A stretch of 14,311 nucleotides of DNA from Leucobacter sp. (GCA_012510755.1 JAAZHL010000150.1:1-14311); one strand, 5' to 3'; positions 1-7,560 are shown, numbered from the stretch's first letter. Translations and numbers: made by a program. The notes: a model not told the origin generated them from the sequence alone.

Positions 1-157
1 GTCTGGTGGGGCGGGGCGAGGCGGCAGGCAGGGTAGGCAGGGCGTGCGCGGGGGTCTGAACCTTCACGTGGGCAGCCGTGGCAACCTCGCGCCGCACACT
101 CGCAACCTCGCTCCGCACACCCGCAACCCCGCGTCGCCGACCCCGAATCCGGGCTAG
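1..157. other. Non-coding G/C-rich upstream region
   Basis: No credible gene is seen here. The first 55 bases are G-rich on the plus strand (runs such as GGGGCGGGGCGAGGCGG), followed by a C-rich 21-bp tandem repeat that is listed separately. The open plus-strand frame across 78-302 encodes an arginine-rich, low-complexity peptide with no SD sequence, and it runs through the palindrome at 158-172, so I treat it as spurious. Whatever gene lies to the left is outside the window. Confidence 0.6.
81..143. repeat. 21-bp tandem repeat, three copies
   Basis: Three consecutive 21-bp units start at 81, 102 and 123. The first two share GCAACCTCGC, then one variable base, then CCGCACAC. The third is more diverged (GCAACCCCGCGTCGCCGACCC over 123-143). 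The array ends 15 bp before the 15-bp palindrome. No function is evident; it resembles slippage-generated intergenic DNA found elsewhere in this window. Confidence 0.7.
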
Positions 158-172
158 TGTGCAGACTGCACA
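158..172. promoter_or_regulatory. 15-bp palindromic operator, copy 1 (DUF3556 operon)
   Basis: TGTGCAGACTGCACA is a perfect inverted repeat, with 7-bp arms TGTGCAG/CTGCACA around one central base. Exactly the same 15 bp, read on the other strand, occurs at 3796-3810 ahead of the acyl-CoA ligase/PucR pair, and I saw no third full copy in the window. The site lies 252 bp upstream of the DUF3556 gene start. Binding by the PucR-type regulator encoded at 5413-6666 is inferred from position and from the sharing of the site. Whether it activates or represses cannot be told from sequence. Confidence 0.7.
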
Positions 173-188
173 GATCAGGTGTCGAGAA

Positions 189-205
189 TGTACAGAGGTG
201 TACAG
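189..205 (+). promoter_or_regulatory. Two direct TGTACAG half-site-like repeats
   Basis: TGTACAG occurs at 189-195 and again at 199-205, one helical turn (10 bp) apart. Each differs from the TGTGCAG arm of the 15-bp palindrome at one base. The first copy begins 31 bp after the palindrome's first arm (158 to 189). The second operator region shows the same 31-bp spacing between matching half-sites (3804 and 3835), which suggests secondary contacts of the same regulator on one face of the DNA. Confidence 0.45.
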
Positions 206-280
206 CAATCGCCGCCGCAGAAGGCTTAACGTATGGTCACGCGACAGATTTCGGAGCACCGGTCGCCACCGAACACAGAC

Positions 281-300
281 ACCTACCAGTGCCGGTAGGT
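281..300 (+). promoter_or_regulatory. Leader stem-loop ahead of DUF3556 gene
   Basis: ACCTACC and GGTAGGT form a perfect 7-bp stem around the 6-base loop AGTGCC. No U-tract follows, so it is not a typical intrinsic terminator. It would sit in the 5' leader if transcription starts near the operator at 158-205. A second, smaller hairpin (CTGATC-CTC-GATCAG, 372-386) lies about 25 bases before the SD sequence. Role unknown; mRNA stability or translational control are possibilities. Confidence 0.35.
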
Positions 301-371
301 AAGCCCTCAACAGTGGGGGCGAGAACGTGATCGGCGGCATCGATCCGAAACCGGCCGCCACACCCCGGGCC

Positions 372-386
372 CTGATCCTCGATCAG
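372..386 (+). promoter_or_regulatory. Leader stem-loop close to the SD of the DUF3556 gene
   Basis: CTGATC and GATCAG pair perfectly around a three-base loop (CTC). The hairpin ends at 386, while the SD-like AAAGGAGAT occupies 412-420, so the ribosome site itself is left single-stranded. It may simply be a spacer or mRNA-stability element. Confidence 0.25.
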
Positions 387-423
387 ACCCACCAGATAGA
401 AGCCCATCACCAAAGGAGATGAC

Positions 424-2343
424 ATGGGATTCAAAGAAGGAAACTTTCCGCCGGTTGACCCGGCAGTGTTTCTGAATCAGCCACTTCGTGCTCGAATGCG
501 GCGCCTCGCTGAGCACTGGGTCGAGTACGGCTTCGGCACGGCTCGCAACATTAATGTGATCTACATCTTCAAGATTGTTGTGTTCTACGCGTTCTTCGGT
601 GTGCTCATCGCAACCGCTGGCGTGGCCCCCTTCTGGGAGGTTGGCTCCTGGTACAACCAGATTGGCGTCTACCAGAAGCTCGTCGTGTGGACCGTGCTGC
701 TCGAAGCAATGAACCTCGCAGGTTCGTGGGGTCCGCTTGCCGGCAAGTTCAAGCCCATGATGGGTGGCTTCTTGTTCTGGAGCAAGGTCGGTCAGATAAG
801 GCTGCGCCCGTTCAAGTGGGTGCCGTTCACGAGCGGCTACACTCGCACCCCACTCGACGTGACACTGTACTTCGCGTTCTTGCTCTCGCTTGTCGCAGCA
901 CTCGCGATTCCGCTCTCGGCTGGCGCAGGCTCGTTCCGCGATGGCACACAGGGCTTCATCGGTTTTGACGCCGGCGTCGTGAACCCGACCATCATGATCG
1001 TCACCATGGTGATCTGGGTGCTCATGGGTCTGCGTGACAAGATCTCATTCTTGGCTTCGCGCGCAGAGCAGTACATGCCAGTGTTCTTGTTCTCGGTCGT
1101 CTTGCCGATGATCGGTGACTACACCGACATGATCATCGCGTTGAAGCTCACCATCATCGTGTCGTGGGTGGGCGCTGCGATTTCGAAGTTCGGGCGCCAC
1201 TTCACGAACACGGTTGCACCGATGGTGTCGAACACACCGTTCTGGGCACCGCTGCCGCTGAAGCGTGCGATGTACCGAGATTTTCCGAACGACCTGCGCC
1301 CCTCGAAGTTCGCGAGCCTGTTCGCTCACATTCCCGGCACTGTGCTCGAACTGATCGCACCGCTCGTGCTGCTGTTCTCGCTGAACTCGACGGTGACGTG
1401 GGTCGCGGCGATCGCGATGGTGGCGTTCTGCTTGTTCATCATCTCGACCTTCCCGCTCGCTGTGCCGCTCGAATGGAACATTCTGTTCGCGTTCACCGCT
1501 ATCGCGTTGTTCATCGGGTTCCCGGCCCAAGCCGGCTTCGCGGTCACTGACTTCTCGCAGGCATGGATCGGCATCGTCGTGATCGCCCTGCTCGTCTTCT
1601 TCCCGATTCTCGGCAACCTGCGGCCAGACAAGATCTCGTTCTTGGTGTCGATGCGTCAGTACGCTGGCAACTGGGCAACGTCGCTATGGACATTCACCCC
1701 TGGTGGCGAAGCGAAGCTCGCGCAGATCAAGCGCCCTGCCGAAGAGCAGATCAACCAGTTGCAGGCGATCGGCGTGCCCTACGTCGCAGCTGAAATCACC
1801 ATGCAGCAGACCATTGCGTGGCGGTCGACGCAGAGCCAGGGCCGCGGTCTCTTCTCGGCACTGTACAAGTACCTGCCCGATATTGAATCGCGCACGATTC
1901 GCGACGGTGAGTTCGCCTCGAACGCGATGCACGGGTTCAACTTCGGTGACTCGCACATGCACAGCCCCGAACTGGTTGCCTACCTGCACGAGCGTTGCAA
2001 CTTTGAGCCGGGCGAGTTCATTCAGATCTGGGCCGAATCGCAACCGATTCACAAGGGCACCCAGCACTGGATTCTCACCGACGCCGCAACCGGCAAGCTC
2101 GCCGAGGGATACTGGAACGTGAAAGAGGCAGTCAACGAGCAGCCATGGCTGCCGAACGGCCCAATCAACCTCGATGAGACGTTCAAGCGACCCGAGGCTG
2201 AGTGGCCGAAGTTCAACGTCGACGCGAAGCCTGAGTTCTGGCAGCCAACCGACACTGCCGTGGGCAGGGTTGTTGACGAGGCTGAGGCGGTAGCGGCTGA
2301 AGCCGCAAGCGTCGAAGCAGGCCAGGAACAGCCAAAGGCGTGA
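424..2343 (+). CDS. DUF3556-type multi-pass membrane protein
   Basis: 639 residues. The opening (MGFKEGNFPPVDP, then AEHWVEYGFGTARNINVIY near residues 29-47) resembles the actinobacterial DUF3556 family, recognised from memory. Hydrophobic stretches lie at about residues 44-71, 146-169, 187-203, 217-256, 303-367 and 377-401, giving roughly nine or ten membrane passes. From about 402 on the protein is soluble, with GFNFGDSHMHSPELVAYLHE and ESQPIHKGTQHW, conserved-looking polar patches that could be a catalytic or ligand site. The tail after about 610 is Ala/Glu-rich. A strong SD (AAAGGAGAT) sits just before the ATG. The stop overlaps the next gene's GTG (GTGA), implying translational coupling. 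Biochemical function is unknown for the family; the context suggests work with the adjacent flavoprotein on a membrane or lipid-like substrate. Family assignment is fairly secure, role is not. Confidence 0.8.
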   Translation: MGFKEGNFPPVDPAVFLNQPLRARMRRLAEHWVEYGFGTARNINVIYIFKIVVFYAFFGVLIATAGVAPFWEVGSWYNQIGVYQKLVVWTVLLEAMNLAGSWGPLAGKFKPMMGGFLFWSKVGQIRLRPFKWVPFTSGYTRTPLDVTLYFAFLLSLVAALAIPLSAGAGSFRDGTQGFIGFDAGVVNPTIMIVTMVIWVLMGLRDKISFLASRAEQYMPVFLFSVVLPMIGDYTDMIIALKLTIIVSWVGAAISKFGRHFTNTVAPMVSNTPFWAPLPLKRAMYRDFPNDLRPSKFASLFAHIPGTVLELIAPLVLLFSLNSTVTWVAAIAMVAFCLFIISTFPLAVPLEWNILFAFTAIALFIGFPAQAGFAVTDFSQAWIGIVVIALLVFFPILGNLRPDKISFLVSMRQYAGNWATSLWTFTPGGEAKLAQIKRPAEEQINQLQAIGVPYVAAEITMQQTIAWRSTQSQGRGLFSALYKYLPDIESRTIRDGEFASNAMHGFNFGDSHMHSPELVAYLHERCNFEPGEFIQIWAESQPIHKGTQHWILTDAATGKLAEGYWNVKEAVNEQPWLPNGPINLDETFKRPEAEWPKFNVDAKPEFWQPTDTAVGRVVDEAEAVAAEAASVEAGQEQPKA

Positions 2344-3749
2344 CAACTGCAATAGTGGTGGGCAGCGGGCCCAATGGGCTCGCTGCCGCCGCTGTGCTCG
2401 CGAGGGCCGGCGTTGATGTGACGGTGCTCGAAGCAGCTGACCAACTTGGTGGTGGGGCGCGCAGCGTCGAGTCGCCGGTCGCTGGGCTGCTGCAAGATCA
2501 CTGCGCGGCGGTGCACCCGATGGCACCCGGATCAGCGTTCTTTCAGACGCTGAATCTGGCTGAGCTGGGCGTCGAGTGGGGCTATGCGCCGATTGATGCG
2601 GCACACCCGCTTGACGGTGGCCGGGCGTCTCTGCTGCACACTTCGATTGACGAGACTGCTGCAGGGCTCGGTTCTGACGGTGCCCGGTGGGCGGGCGCGT
2701 TCGGTTCGTCGTCTCGCAACTTTGATCGACTCGCACCGGTCATTATGTCGCCGATGCTGCGGGTGCCTCGCCACCCGCTGCTGCTGGCAAAACTCGGCCT
2801 CGTGGCGGGGCCGCCGCCCGCGATGGTGCAACACTTGTTTCGCAGCGAAGAGGCCCGCGCGCTGTTCATGGGGGTTGCTGCCCACGCGATACAGCCGCTG
2901 ACGTTGCCATTGGTGACGGGCATAGGATCAGGCATTATCGTGGCGGGGCACAGCGTGGGTTGGCCGGTCATCAAGGGTGGCACCGGTCGCTTCACCGAGG
3001 CACATATTGCATCATTGCGGGCGCTCGGCGTGAAGTTTGAGACGGGTCATCGTGTCAGTCGGCTGCATGAGCTGCCTCCCCGCGACATCACTGTGCTCGA
3101 TGTGCACCCGCATCATGCGGCCAATATTTTGGCTGAACAGCAGCCGAAACGGGCGCGAGCCGCCTATCGCAGGTTTAAGAATGGGCCCGCCGCGTTTAAG
3201 GTCGATTTCGCCGTCGAGGGGGGCATTCCGTGGGCGAACCCCAAGGTGGGTCAAGCGGGCACGGTGCACGTCGGCGGCACGGCACGAGAGATCATTGCGG
3301 CCGAGCGTGAGATCGATGCGGGGCGCATGCCCGAGCGGCCTTTTGTGTTGGTTGGGCAGCAGTATCTTGGCGATCCAGACCGGGCGCGAGACGGGGTCGT
3401 GCCAGTGTATGCGTATGCGCACGTGCCTAATGGCTACCCGGGGGACGCAACTGAGCACATCATCTCGCAGATCGAGAGGTTTGCGCCGGGCTTTCATGAG
3501 CGCATTGTCGCCATGCGGTCACGCAGCGCCGCTGCAGGTGAGGCAGAAAACGCGAACTTTGTCGGCGGCGATATTTTGACCGGCGCGAAGTCGCCGATGC
3601 AGTTTCTCGTGGGCCCAAAATTTGGATTGCACCCTTATGACACTGGGGTGCCAGGCGTGTACTTGTGTTCTGCCGCAACCCCGCCCGGCCCCGGCATTCA
3701 CGGTATGGGCGGTTTTCATGCCGCCACGCGGGCGTTGCAGCGTCTGTAG
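2340..3749 (+). CDS. CrtI/phytoene-desaturase-like FAD-dependent oxidoreductase
   Basis: 469 residues, with a GTG start overlapping the upstream stop in GTGA. The N-terminus is a Rossmann dinucleotide site, VVGSGPNGLAAAAVLARAGV (residues 6-25), followed by VTVLEA, whose Glu would bind the ADP-ribose of FAD, and GGGARS. The C-terminus (about 439-465) has the second FAD motif of the phytoene-desaturase/amine-oxidase superfamily, GVYLCSAATPPGPGIHGMGG. Length fits that superfamily. No signal peptide is visible. Members oxidise, desaturate or isomerise lipid-like or carotenoid substrates. No phytoene synthase or other carotenoid gene lies in the window, so carotenoid biosynthesis is not supported. 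Coupling to the DUF3556 protein suggests a membrane-associated redox step. The reaction is unknown. Confidence 0.85.
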   Translation: MTTAIVVGSGPNGLAAAAVLARAGVDVTVLEAADQLGGGARSVESPVAGLLQDHCAAVHPMAPGSAFFQTLNLAELGVEWGYAPIDAAHPLDGGRASLLHTSIDETAAGLGSDGARWAGAFGSSSRNFDRLAPVIMSPMLRVPRHPLLLAKLGLVAGPPPAMVQHLFRSEEARALFMGVAAHAIQPLTLPLVTGIGSGIIVAGHSVGWPVIKGGTGRFTEAHIASLRALGVKFETGHRVSRLHELPPRDITVLDVHPHHAANILAEQQPKRARAAYRRFKNGPAAFKVDFAVEGGIPWANPKVGQAGTVHVGGTAREIIAAEREIDAGRMPERPFVLVGQQYLGDPDRARDGVVPVYAYAHVPNGYPGDATEHIISQIERFAPGFHERIVAMRSRSAAAGEAENANFVGGDILTGAKSPMQFLVGPKFGLHPYDTGVPGVYLCSAATPPGPGIHGMGGFHAATRALQRL

Positions 3750-3795
3750 CGTTCACGATCGTTCGCTGAGGGCACGCTGAAATACCTGCAATTGC

Positions 3796-3810
3796 TGTGC
3801 AGTCTGCACA
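3796..3810. promoter_or_regulatory. 15-bp palindromic operator, copy 2 (ligase/PucR operon)
   Basis: TGTGCAGTCTGCACA is the exact reverse complement of the site at 158-172. It lies 106 bp before the ligase ATG. A further CTGCAC half-site occurs at 3835-3840, 31 bp after the equivalent arm at 3804. A -10-like TATGCT is at 3821-3826; its -35 position would fall inside the palindrome, a geometry compatible with either repression or contact by an activator. The regulator of the same operon (5413-6666) is the obvious candidate ligand, making autoregulation likely. That link is inference. Confidence 0.7.
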
Positions 3811-3820
3811 TAAACGCCAC

Positions 3821-3826
3821 TATGCT
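3821..3826 (+). promoter_or_regulatory. Candidate -10 hexamer of ligase/PucR operon
   Basis: TATGCT fits the TANNNT pattern of actinobacterial -10 elements and lies 10 bp after the palindrome. No good -35 hexamer is present 16-18 bp upstream, since that stretch is the palindrome itself. This would fit an activator-dependent or repressor-occluded promoter. TACACT at 3865-3870 is an alternative -10. Confidence 0.3.
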
Positions 3827-3916
3827 GAGGCAATCTGCACTGCTTTTCGCCGACGAATCTGAAGTACACTCAACGAAACTGGCGGATCAACGAAGACCGC
3901 TCAGAAAGGAAGAACA

Positions 3917-5407
3917 ATGGCGCTCAACTACCTCCCCTGGGAGTCACCCGCTGCAGGCTCAGACCGCCCATGCATGAGCGATGTGAACCGTACCCTGAGC
4001 TACCGCGAGGTCGAAGAGCGGGCTGCAGCGTTTGCAGAACAACTGATTGCCCGTGGCATCGGCGAGGGCGATGTGCTGGCAATCATGCTGCCTAATGGCC
4101 TCGAGCTGCTGATCGGAATGCTTGCATCATGGCGAGTCGGCGCGGCTACGACCCCGATCAATCCGACGTTCACCACTCGCGAACTTGATTACCAGCTTGC
4201 TGACTCGGGGGCAAAGCTGCTGCTCGCGTTGCCGGGCACAATGACTGAGATCGATTTGATCACCCCCGAGCAAATGCAGGCAACGCCAAGCCAGCCAATC
4301 GTGCAGCCTGACATTGCGCTCGACCAGCTCGCCTTGCTGGTCTACACGAGCGGCTCAACCGGGCAGCCCAAGGGCGTGATGCTTGACCACGCAAACGTGC
4401 TTGCCATGACGAGCCAGATGGCTAACTCCTTCGAGATGACTGCAGACGACCACGCCTTGCTGGTGCTGCCATTGTTCCACGTGAACTCGATCATGGTGAG
4501 CTTTCTGTCGCCAATCTCGGTCGGCGGGCGCATCACTGTGCTCGAACGTTTCGCACCAGAGAGCTTCATGCAGGCAATCTCTACGCTGAAGCCCACATTC
4601 TTTTCGGCAGTGCCCGCGATCTATGCGCGCATTGCCGAGCTACCCGAAGACGTTGAATATGACACGAGCTCGATCAGACATGCGATCTGTGGCGCCGCGC
4701 CCGTCTCGAAGGAGCTGCTTGAGCGCATTGAGCACCGGTTTGGCATCTCGCTTGTCGAAGGCTACGGGCTCACAGAGGCGACCTGTGCCTCTGCCGTGAA
4801 CCCGGTGAACGGGGTGCGCAAGCTTGGCACCGTGGGCCCAGCGCTTGAGGGCCAGCAGATCGCCATCATGGATGCTTCAGGGGCGATCTTGCCCGCTGGT
4901 GAACGTGGCGAAGTGGTCATTGCAGGGCCGACCGTGATGCGGGGCTACCTGGGGCGGCCCGAAGCCACCGCAGAGACCATTCGAGACGGCTGGCTGCACA
5001 CCGGCGACGTCGGCATTCTTGACGAAGACGGCTATCTGTCGATTGTCGACCGCATCAAAGACATGATTATTCGTGGTGGCGAAAACATCTACCCGAAGGA
5101 GATCGAGGCGATGCTCGCTGAGCACCCCGCGGTACTTGAGTCTGCGGTTATCGGTGCGCCGCACCCGGCACTTGGCGAGGTGCCAGTCGCGCAGGTAGTT
5201 CTTGTGCCGGGCAGTTCGGCTTCAGCCGACGACCTGATTGAGCACTGCCGATCAGGGCTGGCCAAGATCAAAGTGCCTGCCCGCATCGAGGTTGTGGCAG
5301 ACCTGCCCCGCAACCCGGTCGGCAAGGTCGATAAGCCCCGCATGCGGCGCGAGGCGGCTCCGGTTGACGTGCCTGTGACAACCACGGTGACAGTACCTGG
5401 GGCCTGA
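3917..5407 (+). CDS. Class I adenylate-forming enzyme, probable acyl-CoA ligase
   Basis: 496 residues. It would activate a carboxylic acid to an acyl-AMP and then usually an acyl-CoA. Motifs occur in the expected order: the P-loop-like VYTSGSTGQPKGVM (about 142-155), PLFHVNSIM (about 185-193), GAAPVSKELL (about 260), GYGLTEAT (about 282-289), HTGDVGILDEDGYLSIVDR (about 360-378) with the ribose-binding Asp, the hinge region KDMIIRGGENIYPKEIE, and the catalytic-lysine motif NPVGKVDK near 465-472. All key residues look present. Length is at the compact end for the family. Start is the ATG preceded by AGAAAGGAAG. The substrate (fatty, aromatic or other acid) cannot be assigned. The stop is 5 bp before the PucR-type gene, forming one operon. 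Confidence 0.9.
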   Translation: MALNYLPWESPAAGSDRPCMSDVNRTLSYREVEERAAAFAEQLIARGIGEGDVLAIMLPNGLELLIGMLASWRVGAATTPINPTFTTRELDYQLADSGAKLLLALPGTMTEIDLITPEQMQATPSQPIVQPDIALDQLALLVYTSGSTGQPKGVMLDHANVLAMTSQMANSFEMTADDHALLVLPLFHVNSIMVSFLSPISVGGRITVLERFAPESFMQAISTLKPTFFSAVPAIYARIAELPEDVEYDTSSIRHAICGAAPVSKELLERIEHRFGISLVEGYGLTEATCASAVNPVNGVRKLGTVGPALEGQQIAIMDASGAILPAGERGEVVIAGPTVMRGYLGRPEATAETIRDGWLHTGDVGILDEDGYLSIVDRIKDMIIRGGENIYPKEIEAMLAEHPAVLESAVIGAPHPALGEVPVAQVVLVPGSSASADDLIEHCRSGLAKIKVPARIEVVADLPRNPVGKVDKPRMRREAAPVDVPVTTTVTVPGA

Positions 5408-5412
5408 TCCTT

Positions 5413-6666
5413 GTGAGTGAGGACTCGCGCAAATATTTGCGTGAAATTGCCGAAAGGGTCGAGCATGCTCACCCTGAGCTTGCGGTTGAAATGCGCGATC
5501 TCATGGCGGGCAACATTGAGATGCTTGACAGCGACCAACAACTGGTCGAGTTGTTGCTCGCGAGCATTGAGAGCAACCTGTCAACCATCTTTCACATGCT
5601 CGCCAACGATATTGATCTGCAGTCCCTGAAGCCCGCCACGGCGGCCGTCGAATATGCGGTTCGGCTAGCGCAGCGAGATATTCCGCTCGCCGCGCTCACA
5701 CGCGCCTACTATCTCGGTCAGAGCATGTTGCTGCGGGTCACGCTCGACGAAGTTGAACGCCTTGATCTGCCTGAAGGCAGTCGCATCGAGCTCGTGCGCA
5801 ACATCGCGAACGCGATTCACGGGTACATCGACTGGATGCTGCAGCGTGTCACCGATGAATATGGCACCGAGCACCGACGGTGGTGGTCAGCGCGCGCGAC
5901 CACCAATACCGCTGCAATCTTGAAAGTGCTGCGCGGTGAAACCGTGTCTGCCCGCAGCTTCATTGCCGAAACGCACTATGAGCTCGAACAGCGGCACCTG
6001 GCAATGGTTGCCTGGCTCGAAGACCCTTCAGGTGGCGCAGAATCTCAGCAGCGACTCGACCGACTGATACGCCAAGTGGCGGCCCTGCTCGGCTCGACGC
6101 GAGCGCCACTCATCAGCGCCGTTGACCGCACTACCGCATGGTCGTGGGCATCGATGCCGGTGACACAGGTGCCGCGTAAAACTCGTCTCGCCATCGACGA
6201 GGTCATCTCGGCTGCGTCAGGGGTGCGGCTTGCGATGGGCGGTATCGAGCATGGCACCGAGGGGTTTCGGCGCTCGCATGAGCAGGCTGTTGGTGCTTGG
6301 CAGGTTGCGCTCGCCGCAAAGAAATACCGCAATGTGCAGGTGATTGCAGATGCCGACCCGAATGTTGCGCTCACGTCTATTTTGTTGAGGGACCAAACCG
6401 CGTCGATACGTTGGATGCACCGGGTGCTTGGAAAATTCGCCGGGCCAGGCGACAGCAATGCTGCCGTTCGCGACACGCTCGACGTGTTTTTTTCAACCGG
6501 CCAGAATTACTCGCGTACGGCTGAGCTGCTTGGTGTGCACCGCAATACGGTGCGGCATCGGGTGGTTCGCTTCGAGGAAGAAAGTGGCGGGGTGTCGCAG
6601 GTTGACCCGCTCGAGGTTGCGTTGGCGTTGCGAATTCACGACACCTTGGGTTCGCAGCTCACGTGA
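5413..6666 (+). CDS. PucR-type helix-turn-helix transcriptional regulator
   Basis: 417 residues from a GTG start 5 bp after the ligase stop. The C-terminus (about 359-392) carries the PucR/CdaR-type helix-turn-helix: FFSTGQNYSRTAELLGVHRN followed by TVRHRVVRFEE. The middle (about 170-330) is consistent with the GGDEF-like domain of such regulators. The N-terminal 150 or so residues are largely helical (DLMAGNIEMLDSD, LARAYYLGQ-like LTRAYYLGQSMLL) and resemble RsbRD-type N-termini that probably act as the sensory part; this sub-assignment is from memory. It has no membrane segment, so it is cytoplasmic. Its position with the ligase, and a shared 15-bp palindrome ahead of both gene pairs, suggest it regulates itself, the ligase and the DUF3556/FAD pair, perhaps in response to the acid or acyl-CoA. 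Direction of control is unknown. Confidence 0.85.
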   Translation: MSEDSRKYLREIAERVEHAHPELAVEMRDLMAGNIEMLDSDQQLVELLLASIESNLSTIFHMLANDIDLQSLKPATAAVEYAVRLAQRDIPLAALTRAYYLGQSMLLRVTLDEVERLDLPEGSRIELVRNIANAIHGYIDWMLQRVTDEYGTEHRRWWSARATTNTAAILKVLRGETVSARSFIAETHYELEQRHLAMVAWLEDPSGGAESQQRLDRLIRQVAALLGSTRAPLISAVDRTTAWSWASMPVTQVPRKTRLAIDEVISAASGVRLAMGGIEHGTEGFRRSHEQAVGAWQVALAAKKYRNVQVIADADPNVALTSILLRDQTASIRWMHRVLGKFAGPGDSNAAVRDTLDVFFSTGQNYSRTAELLGVHRNTVRHRVVRFEEESGGVSQVDPLEVALALRIHDTLGSQLT

Positions 6667-6828
6667 GCGTGGGTGTGGGAGAGGGCGCGGGCCTCGGAGT
6701 GGGCGTGCCTGTGATCGTCGGTGTCGGCAAATGTGTGTGTGTTGGCTCGGGTTCACCGGGCGTTCAGCAGATGCGCATAAGCTAGAAGTTGGGGGTATCT
6801 CGCCCCGAGATTGTCGGAAGGGTCGCGC
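6667..6828 (+). other. GT-rich intergenic region with leader hairpin
   Basis: No terminator with a U-tract is seen after the PucR-type gene. The first about 75 bases are a loose GTGGGY-type repeat that stays open as a glycine/valine-rich 40-codon frame (6663-6785), discussed as a finding. TAAGCT at 6778-6783 is a possible -10. ATCTCG-CCC-CGAGAT (6797-6811) is a perfect hairpin that would lie in the leader of the next gene, ending four bases before its SD (GGAAGGG, 6816-6822). Confidence 0.45.
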
Positions 6829-7554
6829 GTGAAGACCATCAGCTACAACCTGCGAAAGAATCGTGCATTGGGCGAGCTTGAGGGGTTGGCTGAACTCCAC
6901 GACATCGATGTGCTTTGCCTGCAAGAAGCTGATTCGGTGGCGTTGCCTGCAGGGCTTGGACACCTGCGATTGGTGCATGCCACCGAGAAGAACAGGCTCG
7001 GTCTCGCGATGTATGTGCGCGAGGATCGTTTTCACGTGCGATCAGCCCATGCCTTTCAGTTGAAGAAATCACTGCACGATCGGGTGCTGCAGCCCGCTCA
7101 CGAGCGTCTGCTCGGCGCCCGGCTGCACGACCGTCAGACCGGCCGTGACCTCGTTGCGGCTTCGTTTCACGCGGCACCACTCACCGCTTTGAACTCGCTG
7201 CGCAGGCACCAAATCAGTACGGCGCTGGCAGAGCTGCGAAAGCTTGGGCCAGGTCTGCCCGCAATGATGGTGGGCGATTTCAACTACCCGGTGTTTCAGT
7301 CGAAGCTCGATCGTCACGTCGCTGGTGAGGGATTCGCCCTGTCACTCAGCGATACACGAACGTACACCCGGTACAAGATGTTTCGGGGGCACTACGACTT
7401 TGCGACATCGTCAGGTTTCTTGATTGATTCGGTGCGAACGCTTGATCAAGGCACCAGCGATCACATGCCGATTCTTGTGCAGGCCGCATTCGAAGAGCAG
7501 TTCATGCCGAATCCGGTGGAGTCGGCAGCGGCTCTGACGCTCACGAGCAGCTGA
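6829..7554 (+). CDS. Endonuclease/exonuclease/phosphatase-fold family protein
   Basis: 241 residues with a GTG start preceded at a good distance by GGAAGGG; a TTG six codons upstream is less likely. All hallmark metal-binding and catalytic motifs of the fold are visible: SYNLRKN with Asn7, LCLQEAD with Glu33 (Mg2+ ligand), a His in SFHAAPLTALN, VGDFN with Asp150 and Asn152, and TSDH with Asp211/His212 near the C-terminus. The fold hydrolyses phosphodiester or phosphomonoester bonds (DNA repair nucleases, sphingomyelinase-like and inositol phosphatase-like enzymes); the substrate here is not evident. No signal peptide is seen, so it is probably cytoplasmic. It ends 11 bp before the convergent Nudix gene. 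Confidence 0.85.
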   Translation: MKTISYNLRKNRALGELEGLAELHDIDVLCLQEADSVALPAGLGHLRLVHATEKNRLGLAMYVREDRFHVRSAHAFQLKKSLHDRVLQPAHERLLGARLHDRQTGRDLVAASFHAAPLTALNSLRRHQISTALAELRKLGPGLPAMMVGDFNYPVFQSKLDRHVAGEGFALSLSDTRTYTRYKMFRGHYDFATSSGFLIDSVRTLDQGTSDHMPILVQAAFEEQFMPNPVESAAALTLTSS

Positions 7555-7560
7555 GCTGCT
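7546..7560. terminator. Palindrome at the convergent EEP/Nudix junction
   Basis: AGCAGCT and AGCTGCT form a perfect inverted repeat with one central base, spanning the stop of the EEP gene and reaching 6 bp from the stop of the Nudix gene. It could act as a bidirectional transcription barrier, but there is no T-run on either side, so a terminator role is only tentative. Confidence 0.25.

Noticed and set aside
78..302. 74-residue plus-strand open frame
   Set aside because: Arg/Thr-rich product of the 21-bp repeat; no SD; crosses the palindrome.
1684..2736. 350-residue minus-strand open frame
   Set aside because: It is antisense to the end of the DUF3556 gene and the start of the FAD gene, Arg-rich, spans two genes with clear motifs on the other strand, and shows no recognisable domain.
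2340..3749. Carotenoid biosynthesis locus
   Set aside because: The FAD enzyme is CrtI-like, but there is no crtB, crtE or cyclase gene, and the partner is a DUF3556 protein.
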